Assembly: GCA_902800395.1 (NCBI GenBank)
Contig: CADCEC010000001.1
Coordinates: 231,466-295,465 of the forward strand
From: an uncultured Bacteroidota bacterium
GTDB lineage: Bacteria; Bacteroidota; Bacteroidia; Bacteroidales; P3
Reading direction: 5' to 3'
Length of the DNA stretch: 64,000 nucleotides
Position numbers and translations under genes: made by a program. This document shows positions 43,956 through 52,235 of this stretch, piece after piece. The notes beneath the pieces were generated by a model. That model did not search any database, was not told where the DNA came from, and worked only from the letters and a program-made list of their open reading frames with translations. The number at the start of each line of letters is the position of its first letter. Position 1 is the first letter of the stretch.

Positions 43956-44669
43956 TTACTTCGCTTCGGCGATGCCGATGTAATAGTCGATAGTGGGATA
44001 TTCGACACTCTGCGGATACTGGGTCTTGATGACATTGAAGTGTTTCAAAGCACCTTCGTTGTCATTCTGCATCAGGCAGCACATGCCAGCCTTGAACAGG
44101 GCGGCGGGAGCAGTCATGTCGTTGGGATTGGTCTCGGCCGATTTCACATAGAGCTCAATGGCTTTCTTGTTGTTGCCTTTCTCTACATAAGCGTCGGCTT
44201 CGGCCATCAACTTGATAGAAGCGGTGTAGTAGTCTTTTCCGCTATAATCTTCAAGGTATTTGATGGCATCGTCGTATTTGCCAAGACGAAGGGCGCAAAC
44301 ACCAGCGTAGTATCTGTAGGTGTTCACAATGGCGGGAGTGCTGTGCAGCAGCGAACCGGAATGCTTGTCGATGAGTTTCTTGAAGCCGGCGTGCTTGCCA
44401 TCGCCATCGAGAGCCTTCTGCAACTCTTCGGCGTTATTGTTGTCGATGCCCGACATGTAGTAGTTCTCAGCATAGAAGCCGTCCTGGGCAGCAGCCTTCT
44501 GTGCGTTGGGGGTAAAGACAAAGGCACGGAGGCAGAAGAAAGCGGCAATCACCACGATAGCTGTGCCACAGATGGTGAGCATCTTCTGGTTTTTCTTGAC
44601 GAACTCTTGGGCGCGAATCAGGAAATTGGATTCCATCTCGACGTTCTTCTCTTCAATTTGTTCTTTCAT
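43956..44669 (-). CDS. membrane-anchored TPR protein (YfgM/BamD-like layout)
   Basis: 237 aa. A charged cytoplasmic N-terminus (MKEQIEEKNVEMES), one TM helix (about 31-52) and a periplasmic region with three to four TPR-like units (YRYYAGVCALRLGKYDDAIKYLED, ADAYVEKGNNKKAIELYVKSAET, FKAGMCCLMQNDNEGALKHFNVI). Such proteins assist folding or complex assembly at the inner membrane. Own -7 box upstream. Confidence 0.82.
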   Translation of the reverse strand: MKEQIEEKNVEMESNFLIRAQEFVKKNQKMLTICGTAIVVIAAFFCLRAFVFTPNAQKAAAQDGFYAENYYMSGIDNNNAEELQKALDGDGKHAGFKKLIDKHSGSLLHSTPAIVNTYRYYAGVCALRLGKYDDAIKYLEDYSGKDYYTASIKLMAEADAYVEKGNNKKAIELYVKSAETNPNDMTAPAALFKAGMCCLMQNDNEGALKHFNVIKTQYPQSVEYPTIDYYIGIAEAK

Positions 44670-44713
44670 TATGATTGATTTTTTGTTCTCAATAAATAAA
44701 AAATTTCGAGGTG

Positions 44714-44721
44714 CAAAAGTA
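44714..44721 (-). promoter_or_regulatory. -7 box of the TPR gene
   Basis: The minus strand reads TACTTTTGCA, about 45 nt before the start codon. Confidence 0.6.
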
Positions 44722-44880
44722 CAAAAAAATTGAAAAATACGAATTGAAAAATGAAAAATAATTTCCTAACATCCTGTTTGTAAAAAAAAATATTTTTTCT
44801 TTACTGTTGTTAATGAGAGTGTTGTGTGTAAGTTATGGAGAAAGAATAAAGAAATATTTTTTTCTTAAATATATTTTTCA

Positions 44881-44888
44881 TATCTTTG
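44881..44888 (+). promoter_or_regulatory. -7 box of the DHOD-like gene
   Basis: TATCTTTG followed by CA lies in a very A/T-rich divergent intergenic region, 76 nt before the start codon. Confidence 0.65.
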
Positions 44889-44964
44889 CAGATTGAAAAA
44901 GTGTGAGTAGAAAGTGTTGTGTTGAATAGAAATTTGTAATAATTAGCAGAAAAAAAACTGTCAG

Positions 44965-45948
44965 ATGAATACACAGACCAAATACCTGGGACTCGACCTC
45001 AAGAGCCCGATTATTGTCGGAAGTTGCGGCCTCACCGCCGATGTGCAGAAGATGGTGGAGATGGAGAATGCCGGTGCCGGTGCCGTTGTGCTTAAGTCTG
45101 TCTTTGAAGAGCAGATTATCTACGATATCAAGAAAAATACCCACATTGTGGCACCCACCGACAACTATGGCGACAGCTACGAGTATATTGCCATGCATGT
45201 GGCCGACGACTCGCTGGGAAAACATTTCCAGATGATTCGCGACGCCAAAAGCGCCCTTACCATCCCTGTCATCGGTTCCATTAACTGCTTCTCCTATGAG
45301 AACTGGCTTACCTATGCCATCAAGTTCCAGGAGGCCGGTTGTGATGCCCTCGAGCTCAATATGGCCATTCTTCCCTACGAGACCTCCCTCTCGTCCGATG
45401 ACGTAGAGCGTACTTTCACTCAGATTATCAACACTCTCCGCAAATCCATCTCTATTCCCATCTCCATTAAGGTGGGCACCTACTTCACCGATATGGCCAA
45501 GCAGATGCAGCAGCTCAGTTGGATGGGTATTCAGGGTGTGACGATGTTCAACAAGAGTGTTCAAGTGGACATCGATATCGAAAACGAAACCCTCAAGAAC
45601 GCCTCCTATCTCTCCAATCCGGAGGATCTCTACAATACTCTCCGTTGGGTGGCCATCCTGAGCAAGAAGATGCGTTGCGACATTTCTGCCTCTACGGGCG
45701 TTTACACTGCCGACGATGTGGTCAAGATGCTCCTGGCCGGTGCCACCACTGTGCAGGTCGTCAGCAGTCTATATAAGAACGGTATCGACACTCTCCGCGG
45801 ACTCAATGAGGGACTGCAATCGTGGATGCAGAAGAAAGGCTACGACGAAATCAAGCAGTTCCGCGGTAAGCTCGCCGTCCAGCCCAACGACAAAGCCTCT
45901 GTGGCCATGCGTACCCAGTTTATGAAATACTTCGCAGAGATAGTCTAA
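44965..45948 (+). CDS. dihydroorotate dehydrogenase-like flavoprotein
   Basis: 327 aa. A TIM-barrel start YLGLDLKSPIIVGSCGLT, then SINCFSYENW, CDALELNMAILPYE and a C-terminal FMN phosphate-type segment AGATTVQVVSSLYKNG. This matches the DHOD-like proteins annotated in Bacteroidota that differ from the true PyrD. Its catalytic Cys/Ser position is not clear, so the substrate is uncertain. It heads an operon with a four-helix-bundle protein, KdsA and an exonuclease. Confidence 0.8.
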   Translation: MNTQTKYLGLDLKSPIIVGSCGLTADVQKMVEMENAGAGAVVLKSVFEEQIIYDIKKNTHIVAPTDNYGDSYEYIAMHVADDSLGKHFQMIRDAKSALTIPVIGSINCFSYENWLTYAIKFQEAGCDALELNMAILPYETSLSSDDVERTFTQIINTLRKSISIPISIKVGTYFTDMAKQMQQLSWMGIQGVTMFNKSVQVDIDIENETLKNASYLSNPEDLYNTLRWVAILSKKMRCDISASTGVYTADDVVKMLLAGATTVQVVSSLYKNGIDTLRGLNEGLQSWMQKKGYDEIKQFRGKLAVQPNDKASVAMRTQFMKYFAEIV

Positions 45949-46003
45949 AGACCCTAAAACCTGGAATATCACCCTCAAAACTAATAACTAAAACCCTATT
46001 ACA

Positions 46004-46453
46004 ATGGATCAGCAAGAAGAAAAAATCGTCAGCTTCTTCCGCTTCGAAGACCTGCGTGTCTACGCCAAAGCCACCGACTATGCCACTTGGCTGGCTTCTA
46101 ATGTGGGCACTCCCCGCAACGACAACGAGAAAGCTCTTGTGAACTCGTTCTGCCACTCTTCCTACGACATCGCTCTCAACATTGCTGAGGGTTCCAGCCG
46201 TAGCAAAAGTCAGTTCGACCACTACCTCAAAATCTCCAAGACCGCTATCCGCGAATGTGTTGTCTACACCGAAGTGGCTCACAACCTGGGTCTGATGAAC
46301 GAGGAGCAGTTCAATCAGTCGCGTGAGTACCTCATGGAACTCACCCGCATGCTCGGTGCCCTTATCATCTCCTTGCAGCGCTCCGCCGAACGTCGCCACG
46401 AGTCCTCCGATGACAGCGACGACTATGCCAGCAACGATGACATGTCCTACTAG
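46004..46453 (+). CDS. four-helix-bundle protein (23S rRNA intervening-sequence protein family)
   Basis: 149 aa. The family pattern is F-x-x-L-x-V-Y-x-K-A then F-x-x-S-x-x-D-I-x-x-N-I-A-E-G-S-S-R and F-x-x-Y-L-x-I-x-x-x-S/T-x-x-E, seen here as FEDLRVYAKATDYA, IALNIAEGSSRSKSQF and YLKISKTAIRECVVY. It has a longer acidic Ser/Asp tail. First seen encoded in rRNA intervening sequences, these proteins also occur as ordinary genes; their role is unclear. It lies 3 nt before kdsA. Confidence 0.85.
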   Translation: MDQQEEKIVSFFRFEDLRVYAKATDYATWLASNVGTPRNDNEKALVNSFCHSSYDIALNIAEGSSRSKSQFDHYLKISKTAIRECVVYTEVAHNLGLMNEEQFNQSREYLMELTRMLGALIISLQRSAERRHESSDDSDDYASNDDMSY

Positions 46454-46456
46454 ACC

Positions 46457-47278
46457 ATGTATCCGAGCTTACCATTATTGAAATACACTGAGACCGGCAA
46501 TTTCTTCCTGATTGCCGGTCCTTGTGTCATAGAGGACCACGAGAACCCCTTCCAGGTCTGCGCCAGGCTTAAGGAGATTACTGACCGCCTGCAGATTCCT
46601 TTCGCCTTCAAGGCTTCCTACCGTAAGGCCAACCGCTCCTCCGTTACCTCCTTCACCGGCATCGGTGACAGAGAGGGACTGGAACTTTTAGGCGAAATCC
46701 GCAAGCAGTTTGGCGTCCCCGTGGTCACCGACATCCATTCCGAGGAGGAGGCCGCGATGGCTGCCGAGTATGTCGACATCCTGCAAATTCCCGCCTTCCT
46801 CTGCCGTCAGACCGAGTTGCTTCACGCTGCCGCCCGCACAGGAAAATGTGTGAATGTTAAGAAGGGACAGTTCCTTTCACCTGAGGCTATGGAACAGGTG
46901 GCCGGCAAGATGCGCGCCTTCGGCAGCAGCAACTTCATGCTCACCGAACGCGGCACCACCTTCGGCTATCAGGACCTTGTGGTCGACTTCCGCGGTGTAC
47001 CCACCATGCAGCACAACGGTGTCCCCGTGGTGGTCGACATCACCCACTCGCTACAGCAGCCCAATCAGAGCGCAGGTGTTACCGGTGGCCGTCCCGACAT
47101 GATTGAGACCATCGGCCGTGCCGCTATCGCCGTGGGTGCCGATGGCATCTTTATGGAGACGCACCCCGACCCCGCCCACGCCAAGAGCGACGGTGCCAAC
47201 ATGCTTCGCCTCGACCTGGCCGAACAACTCCTTGAGCATCTGGTGGCTATCAGAAAAACAATAAACAATCTAGTCTAA
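46457..47278 (+). CDS. kdsA: 3-deoxy-8-phosphooctulonate synthase (KDO-8-P synthase)
   Basis: 273 aa. FFLIAGPCVIEDHENPFQVC, FKASYRKANRSS, VVTDIHSEEEA, QIPAFLCRQTELL, NVKKGQFLSPEAM and IFMETHPDPAHAKSDG are the KdsA signatures. It condenses arabinose-5-phosphate and PEP for LPS inner-core KDO in the cytosol. Operon position: after the four-helix-bundle gene, before the exonuclease, with a 9-bp array in the latter gap. Confidence 0.96.
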   Translation: MYPSLPLLKYTETGNFFLIAGPCVIEDHENPFQVCARLKEITDRLQIPFAFKASYRKANRSSVTSFTGIGDREGLELLGEIRKQFGVPVVTDIHSEEEAAMAAEYVDILQIPAFLCRQTELLHAAARTGKCVNVKKGQFLSPEAMEQVAGKMRAFGSSNFMLTERGTTFGYQDLVVDFRGVPTMQHNGVPVVVDITHSLQQPNQSAGVTGGRPDMIETIGRAAIAVGADGIFMETHPDPAHAKSDGANMLRLDLAEQLLEHLVAIRKTINNLV

Positions 47279-47287
47279 ATAGTTAAA

Positions 47288-47314
47288 CTAGTGATACTAG
47301 TACAACTAGAAAAA
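47288..47314. repeat. 9-bp array (CTAGNNNNN x3) before the exonuclease
   Basis: CTAGTGATA, CTAGTACAA and CTAGAAAAA follow the kdsA stop. The same CTAG-led 9-bp units fill the gap at 55311-55355. Confidence 0.75.
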
Positions 47315-47320
47315 AACACT

Positions 47321-48178
47321 ATGAATCTTAACCTCACCAAACCTATCGTATTCTTCGACCTCGAAACCACCGGCGTCATCGTCGGCCACGACCATATTGT
47401 TGAAATATGCCTCCATAAGGTCATGCCCGACGGCAGCACCGACACCCGCGTCGAGCGCGTCCGCCCTGTCGACCAAAATGGCAAGACCGTCCACATCCCC
47501 GAATTCACCACCGCCATCCACGGCATCTCTGATGACGATGTCAAGGATAAGCCCACGTTCAAGGAACTGGCCTCCAGCCTTAAGGAATACATTGGCGATG
47601 CCGACCTCGCCGGTTACAACTCCAACAAGTTCGACGTGCCCCTCCTCGTTGAGGAATTCCTCCGCGTGGGCGTCGACTTCGACCTCCGCTGTCGCCGTCT
47701 GGTTGACGTGCAGAATATCTTCCACCAGATGGAGCAGCGCACCCTTGTGGCCGCCTACAAGTTTTACTGCGGTAAGGACTTGGAGAACGCCCACTCCGCC
47801 GCTGCCGACACCATTGCTACCTACGAGGTGCTTAAAGCGCAGCTCGACCGCTACCAGGGCGTCGACTACAAGGACCGCTCCGGCAGGATTACGCAGCCTG
47901 TGGTCAACAACATGGAAGCCCTCAGTCGTTTCACTGCCAACAGCCAATGGGCCGATCTTGTAGGTCATATTGGCTACGATGCCAAGCACCGCGAGGTGTT
48001 CAACTTCGGCAAGCACAAAGGGGAGACTGTTGAGGATGTCTTCGAGAAAGAACCTTCCTACTATGATTGGATGATGAAGTCCGACTTTCCCCTCTCCACC
48101 AAGAAACTTATCACCGAGATTTGGGACCGTAAAAAGCAGAGGAAACTCGACCAGCTGAAAGCCCACTTCGGTAACTAA
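47321..48178 (+). CDS. DEDDh 3'-5' exonuclease (DNA Pol III epsilon-like)
   Basis: 285 aa from ATG 47321 (MNLNLTKPIVFFDLETTGV); the upstream in-frame ATG lies in the repeat array. Exo motifs are FDLETTG (DxE), HGISDDD/YNSNKFDVPLL (D) and HSAAADTIATYEVL (H..D). A C-terminal region (about 200-285, FNFGKHKGETVEDVFEKEPSYYDWMM) resembles the extension found in many Bacteroidota epsilon-like exonucleases. Probable proofreading or repair nuclease. Confidence 0.87.
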   Translation: MNLNLTKPIVFFDLETTGVIVGHDHIVEICLHKVMPDGSTDTRVERVRPVDQNGKTVHIPEFTTAIHGISDDDVKDKPTFKELASSLKEYIGDADLAGYNSNKFDVPLLVEEFLRVGVDFDLRCRRLVDVQNIFHQMEQRTLVAAYKFYCGKDLENAHSAAADTIATYEVLKAQLDRYQGVDYKDRSGRITQPVVNNMEALSRFTANSQWADLVGHIGYDAKHREVFNFGKHKGETVEDVFEKEPSYYDWMMKSDFPLSTKKLITEIWDRKKQRKLDQLKAHFGN

Positions 48179-48194
48179 TAGATTAAATCGCATC

Positions 48195-48230
48195 AAAAAA
48201 ACAGGCACCTTAAAAGATGCCTGTTTTTTT
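48195..48230. terminator. bidirectional terminator
   Basis: Arms AAAAAAACAGGCA and TGCCTGTTTTTTT around a 10-nt loop, between the convergent exonuclease and DUF2807-like genes. Confidence 0.85.
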
Positions 48231-48241
48231 TTATCGGTTGC

Positions 48242-49450
48242 TCAGAAGGTGTAGGTGAGTCCCATCATGCGTATCTGGGGAGCGTTGGCTGAGGACTTGT
48301 AGGTGGGCAGGAGGTCGATGAAGAACTCCAGTCTGTGCAGGCTTCCGAGGCCGACTCCTATGGAGGCGCGGACGTTGAAGTGGTTGAGGATGTCGACTTT
48401 CTCAAGATTGGTGTGGCTATGGTTGTCGGCGTCGAGGCTCGAGGAGCGGAGGCGCGGTGTGAAGTTGTAGGTGGGGGAGAGGCTGGCGTAGAAGAGTACA
48501 TTCTTCCAAGGGTTGTATTTCAGTCTAACGGGCAAGCCGATGGACCAGTAATAGAGACTCTGGCGCGGCGGCGTGGCACCGAAGGAGGGGTCGAGCACCA
48601 ACTGGTCGTCCTGGGCGGCGACGACGTTGTCGAGTTGCATCCAGGTGGCGCTGGCGTCGATATTGATGTTCCAGGACCAATGTTTGCTGATGGGGAAGTC
48701 GCTGATTTGTCCTAGAATGTGGAATTCGAAGGCGTGGTTGGTGTTGTAGGGCGATCCCTGCTGGTTGCTGGAGAAGGCCATGGGCAGGGCAATGTTGAGG
48801 CCGAGACCGATGTACATGCCATGCATCTTCGGGGCGCGGTCGTAGTCGGACTGTTTGTATTCGCCCCGAATGTCGCCCTTGGTGACAGTGCTGTGGGCGT
48901 AGGCGCCGACGTCGGTCTTACCGCCCATGACATGGCGCAGGTCGAGGGTAGCATTGGTGAGCATGACGTCGATCCTGCCGCGGTTGATGAGGGTGTCGAC
49001 GATGAGGACAGCGCCGGAGTCGGCAGTGATGTCGAGTCGGGTGGAGTCGAAGTCGAAGTAGGCGATGGTGAGGCGGGCGTTCTCCTCGAGCCGGATGTTA
49101 TCGATGGGCTGCGCGGTGAAGATTTCCACCACCGTGGTGCGGGGCATCCACTGGTTCTGCAGCAGTGTGTAGTAGCAGTCGCGTTTGCTGACTTTCTTTA
49201 CGCTCAACAGGTTGGGTTCTTCTCCCTCTTCAAAGTAGTTGGCGCAGGGAGTGGTGATGACCACACGGGTGGGCGTCCCTACGGGCACCTGGATGAGGCG
49301 GGCATCCCAGCCGCTCTGGATGACGAGGTTGCTGACGAGGAACTCGTGCTCGAAGTTCTGCTCGATTTGGTAGAGGTCCTGGGCCTTTGCGGAATTGAAA
49401 GATGAAAAATGATAAATGAAAAACAGGAGGATGAGGACTAATCGTTTCAT
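48242..49450 (-). CDS. exported protein with GIN/DUF2807-like domain and C-terminal barrel
   Basis: 402 aa. Signal peptide MKRLVLILLFFIYHFSSFNSA (ending KAQ), its core coded partly by a period-7 array. Residues 30-200 show the ladder of short strands of head-GIN/DUF2807 domains (LVSNLVIQSGWDARLIQ, VVEIFTAQPIDNIRLEE, LDITADSGAVLIVDTLINRG, GDIRGEYKQSD). The last 190 residues look like an outer-membrane barrel ending RMMGLTYTF. Third gene of the ECF operon at 50592. Confidence 0.72.
   Translation of the reverse strand: MKRLVLILLFFIYHFSSFNSAKAQDLYQIEQNFEHEFLVSNLVIQSGWDARLIQVPVGTPTRVVITTPCANYFEEGEEPNLLSVKKVSKRDCYYTLLQNQWMPRTTVVEIFTAQPIDNIRLEENARLTIAYFDFDSTRLDITADSGAVLIVDTLINRGRIDVMLTNATLDLRHVMGGKTDVGAYAHSTVTKGDIRGEYKQSDYDRAPKMHGMYIGLGLNIALPMAFSSNQQGSPYNTNHAFEFHILGQISDFPISKHWSWNINIDASATWMQLDNVVAAQDDQLVLDPSFGATPPRQSLYYWSIGLPVRLKYNPWKNVLFYASLSPTYNFTPRLRSSSLDADNHSHTNLEKVDILNHFNVRASIGVGLGSLHRLEFFIDLLPTYKSSANAPQIRMMGLTYTF
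49393..49423. repeat. heptamer array in a signal peptide
   Basis: Units AATTGAA, AGATGAA, AAATGAT, AAATGAA; read on the minus strand as F-I-Y-H-F-S-S-F-N-S. Confidence 0.72.
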
Positions 49451-49469
49451 GTTGATATTGTTTTTATGG

Positions 49470-50105
49470 TTAGAATTCGATGTTTGTCAGGGTGAGAGGG
49501 GTGCGGGGCTCGGTGCCGAAGGTGGCGGCGAGGAAGTTCTGGAAGGCCGTGTTCGGGGACGGGACATTGCTGATGTCGCAGTTGCTGCAGATCATCTGGG
49601 TACTGGTGCGTCGGTGGATGCGGGGCTCGTCGTTCGAAGCAAGGGGCGTCTCGATGGGTTTGGACAGTACGATGGGCACCACGGTGGGTTCGGTTTTCGT
49701 TGCTATGACAGTATCGGGTTCGGGCGTGTTTTTTTCTGCGTAGTATTCGGCCTCTCTCGTTACGGTCTTTGCCATCGTCTTTCTTTTCGTGGCTTTCTGT
49801 TTTTCCGCCGGCATCTCCTTCGGGGCGATTTTTCCATCTTGCGGAGCGAGGGAGGGTGTCTCGTTGCGGGCCATCAGGAGGGGTGCTGCCTCGGGTTGAC
49901 GAAAGAGGGCAGGCAGGGTGATGAGGAGCAGCAGGAGGGCTGCCGCTGCCGCGCTTGCCCATACGGGCCAGAGACGGCGGGTCTTGTGAGTGGCCTCTGG
50001 AGCGGCGGAGGCCTCGAGGAGGCGGCGCAACTCTTCCTGGCGGCGGCGGTTGGCCTTGGCGGTGCGCTTGGCAGCGAATAGTTCTTGCAATTCTTTATCT
50101 TCCAT
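49470..50105 (-). CDS. single-TM putative anti-sigma factor (operon 3)
   Basis: 211 aa. A basic cytoplasmic N-terminus (ELQELFAAKRTAKANRRRQEELRRLL), TM helix (about 49-67), then a low-complexity Pro/Thr/Lys periplasmic region and a tail with MICSNCDISNVPSPNTAFQNFL. It overlaps the sigma gene by 11 nt. No relation in sequence to the 93-aa pair, so it belongs to a different anti-sigma group. Confidence 0.7.
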   Translation of the reverse strand: MEDKELQELFAAKRTAKANRRRQEELRRLLEASAAPEATHKTRRLWPVWASAAAAALLLLLITLPALFRQPEAAPLLMARNETPSLAPQDGKIAPKEMPAEKQKATKRKTMAKTVTREAEYYAEKNTPEPDTVIATKTEPTVVPIVLSKPIETPLASNDEPRIHRRTSTQMICSNCDISNVPSPNTAFQNFLAATFGTEPRTPLTLTNIEF

Positions 50106-50592
50106 GGTTTGTCATTTTTCTTAGGTTATCGAGAGCCCTCGAGAGGGTGGTGTAGACATTGGCGCTGCTCATTCCCAGTCGGCGTTGCATCTCGCTGTGG
50201 TTTAGATTGTCGATGTATTTCATTTTCACCGCTTCGCGCTGCACTTCGGGCAGACGCTCCATCATGAGGTCAAGTTGCGAGGCTCGTTCCTCGATGAGGG
50301 CGGCTTCGGCGATGAGTGCCTCGTCGGGATTCTCGGCCAGCACTTCTATGTTGGGAGTGGCGATGTCGTGATGCTTGCGCAGGAAGGAGATGCAGCGGTT
50401 CTTGACGGTTTGCATGGCGTAGCCTTCGAGGTTCAGCACATGTTGCAGCTGGTCGCGTTTTTGCCAGATTTCGATGACGGTCTCCTGTACGGTATCCTCA
50501 GCGTCGGCGACCGTCGGCAGCAGTTTCTCAGCCGTGAGTTGCATGACGGGCTGCAAGCCGATGAGGGTGTTGAGGAGTTCGTTTTGTGTCAT
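50095..50592 (-). CDS. ECF-type RNA polymerase sigma factor (operon 3)
   Basis: 165 aa from ATG 50592 (MTQNELLNTLIGLQPVMQ). Region 2 DAEDTVQETVIEIWQKRDQL and region 4 LPEVQREAVKMKYIDNLNHSEMQRRLGMSSANVYTTLSR are clear. The helix-turn-helix differs from those of the other two sigma factors. Upstream boxes (TGTAAGATTTTG and CGTCATATAG) fit an autoregulated ECF promoter. Confidence 0.88.
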   Translation of the reverse strand: MTQNELLNTLIGLQPVMQLTAEKLLPTVADAEDTVQETVIEIWQKRDQLQHVLNLEGYAMQTVKNRCISFLRKHHDIATPNIEVLAENPDEALIAEAALIEERASQLDLMMERLPEVQREAVKMKYIDNLNHSEMQRRLGMSSANVYTTLSRALDNLRKMTNHGR

Positions 50593-50611
50593 CGATTTTT
50601 CTGTTGCTTTA

Positions 50612-50647
50612 CCTATATGACGCAAAACTTGTCAAAATCTTACAAAA
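50612..50647 (-). promoter_or_regulatory. ECF-type promoter, operon 3
   Basis: The minus strand has TTTTGTAAGATTTTG then CGTCATATAGG, 22 nt from TGTA to CGTC. It resembles but does not equal the promoters of operons 1 and 2, and uses the classical CGTC -10. Confidence 0.5.
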
Positions 50648-50662
50648 AAAAATGAAAAAAAA

Positions 50663-52225
50663 TTATTTTGCCTCGCAGCCAAGGATTTCGATGCGGCGGG
50701 CCATGGCGGCAGGGAGGCCGTAGATAGGGTCGGAGGATTGGCTCTCGGTGGTGGGAGCAATGGCGCCGTGAGGCTTCTGAATAATGGCAAGGTGACCGTT
50801 GTCGAGGGCATCCTCGAACATGCCGCCTCTCCACGCGCGTATCATATTAATAAAGGAGGCGATGCGACGGCGCGAGAGGTTGTGGTTGTAGTCCTCTTTG
50901 TAGACAGGACTGGCGAAGCCGGCGATGGTGATGGTGATGCTGCGACCCTCGTCGAGCTGGGCTTCCACATAGTCGAAGAGCGCCTCCACACGGTTGTAGT
51001 TGCCCACTACGCAGGTGTCGAAGAAGAGGGACATCAGGGCGGAATCGGCGGCATTGCGTTGATGGGCGATATACTCGTTTCGCAACGCGGCATAGCGGTG
51101 CTGACACTGGGTATAGGTGGTTGTAGTCGTTACCTCGCGGCTCTGCGGGTCGGGTTCGTCGTTGTGGAAATAGAGGAAGAGGGGGAACATAAAGGAGTTA
51201 AGAGTTAAGAGTTGAGAGTTAAGAGTTGAAGTGTCGATGGTGTCTAAGGATGCAATGGGTTCTTCAATTACCCACAGACTACTGTCTACCGCCCATCGGT
51301 AGAGGTCATTGCAGCAGGAGGAGTCGGTGAGGTAGTAGCTGTCGGTACGGTTGGAGGCTAGGTAGCCCGCCAGTGGGCGGTTGGTGGTGCTGTCGTAAGA
51401 GGTGATGGTGAAATAGAGGTCGTTCTCGGGACTGTTGAGGCAGGCACAGACGCTCTCGGCCTTCTGCCATGTGTTGCGCTGGCCTACAGCACAGTAGATG
51501 TCGTGGCCGCCAAGTCCGCCTTCGCGGTTGCTGCTGAAATAGAGCACGCCGTTGCGTTGGTCGTAGAAGGGAGTGAGCTCGTCATGTGCCGTGTTGACCT
51601 GAGGACCGAGATTGACGCACTCCTGTGCTCGGCCGTTCTTGATGAGGCTGTACCAGATGTCCGTCCCGCCGAGTCCGCCGGGACGGTCGCTGACGAAGTA
51701 GAGGATGATGGTGCTGTCGGCCAGTCGCCCCACAGCGGGATGCGTCGAGGTGGTGCCAGGGAGATTCACGGGTCCTTTAAGCCTCACGGGAGCCTCCCAT
51801 CCTCGGCGTTTCTTATGTTTGGCAAACCATATCTCACAATTCATGGTCTCCACATCGCCGCGGGTGAAGTAGATGTCGTGTGTCCAAGGGTCAAAGGCAA
51901 GGTTGCCTGTGTGGTCGCGGCGGTTGTTGAGACCCCAGCGGTCTTCGTGGGGCTTCCCCAGGCGACCGTTGCGGGCGATGCGTGCCTGGTAGACCTGCAT
52001 CACAGGACCGCCGATGTCGAACTGACTGTTTTTGCCTGAGGAGTGCTCCATGGAGGAATAGACCAGCACAGTGTCGCCGAGTTGGAAGGCTCCTGTCTCG
52101 CTGCCCGTGGTGTTGACGGGCTTCTCGAGGTGTGTCACGGTGTACTGCGCTTGGACAGAGTGGAAAGCGATGCTGACGCACGCCAACATTACCATCTTTA
52201 TTATCTTTCCACTTTTCAATTTCAT
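50663..52225 (-). CDS. PD40/OmpA-like protein, probable type IX secretion partner of PorP/SprF
   Basis: 520 aa from ATG 52225 (52249 would overlap porP). Signal peptide ends VSIAFHSVQAQ. PD40-type beta-propeller strands (YFVSDRPGGLGGTDIWYSL, YFSSNREGGLGGHDIYCAV) fill residues 60-320. A C-terminal OmpA-like segment follows (ITIAGFASPVYKEDYNHNLS, then RRRIASFI), which would bind peptidoglycan. This order fits PorE-like proteins that pair with PorP/SprF in type IX secretion. A heptamer array gives an in-frame TSTLNSQLLTLNS insert near residue 333. Confidence 0.75.
   Translation of the reverse strand: MKLKSGKIIKMVMLACVSIAFHSVQAQYTVTHLEKPVNTTGSETGAFQLGDTVLVYSSMEHSSGKNSQFDIGGPVMQVYQARIARNGRLGKPHEDRWGLNNRRDHTGNLAFDPWTHDIYFTRGDVETMNCEIWFAKHKKRRGWEAPVRLKGPVNLPGTTSTHPAVGRLADSTIILYFVSDRPGGLGGTDIWYSLIKNGRAQECVNLGPQVNTAHDELTPFYDQRNGVLYFSSNREGGLGGHDIYCAVGQRNTWQKAESVCACLNSPENDLYFTITSYDSTTNRPLAGYLASNRTDSYYLTDSSCCNDLYRWAVDSSLWVIEEPIASLDTIDTSTLNSQLLTLNSFMFPLFLYFHNDEPDPQSREVTTTTTYTQCQHRYAALRNEYIAHQRNAADSALMSLFFDTCVVGNYNRVEALFDYVEAQLDEGRSITITIAGFASPVYKEDYNHNLSRRRIASFINMIRAWRGGMFEDALDNGHLAIIQKPHGAIAPTTESQSSDPIYGLPAAMARRIEILGCEAK
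51196..51230. repeat. heptamer array (AGTTAAG/AGTTGAG x5) in the PD40/OmpA gene
   Basis: 35 bp of period 7. A perfect array of this unit would contain in-frame stops; the G variants present keep the frame open, suggesting selection on the translated copy. Confidence 0.78.
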
Positions 52226-52235
52226 CTTTCCACTT
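52204..52235. repeat. heptamer array at the porP end / PD40 start
   Basis: CTTTCCACTTTTCAATTTCA-type units of period 7 surround the start codon of the PD40/OmpA gene. Confidence 0.65.
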
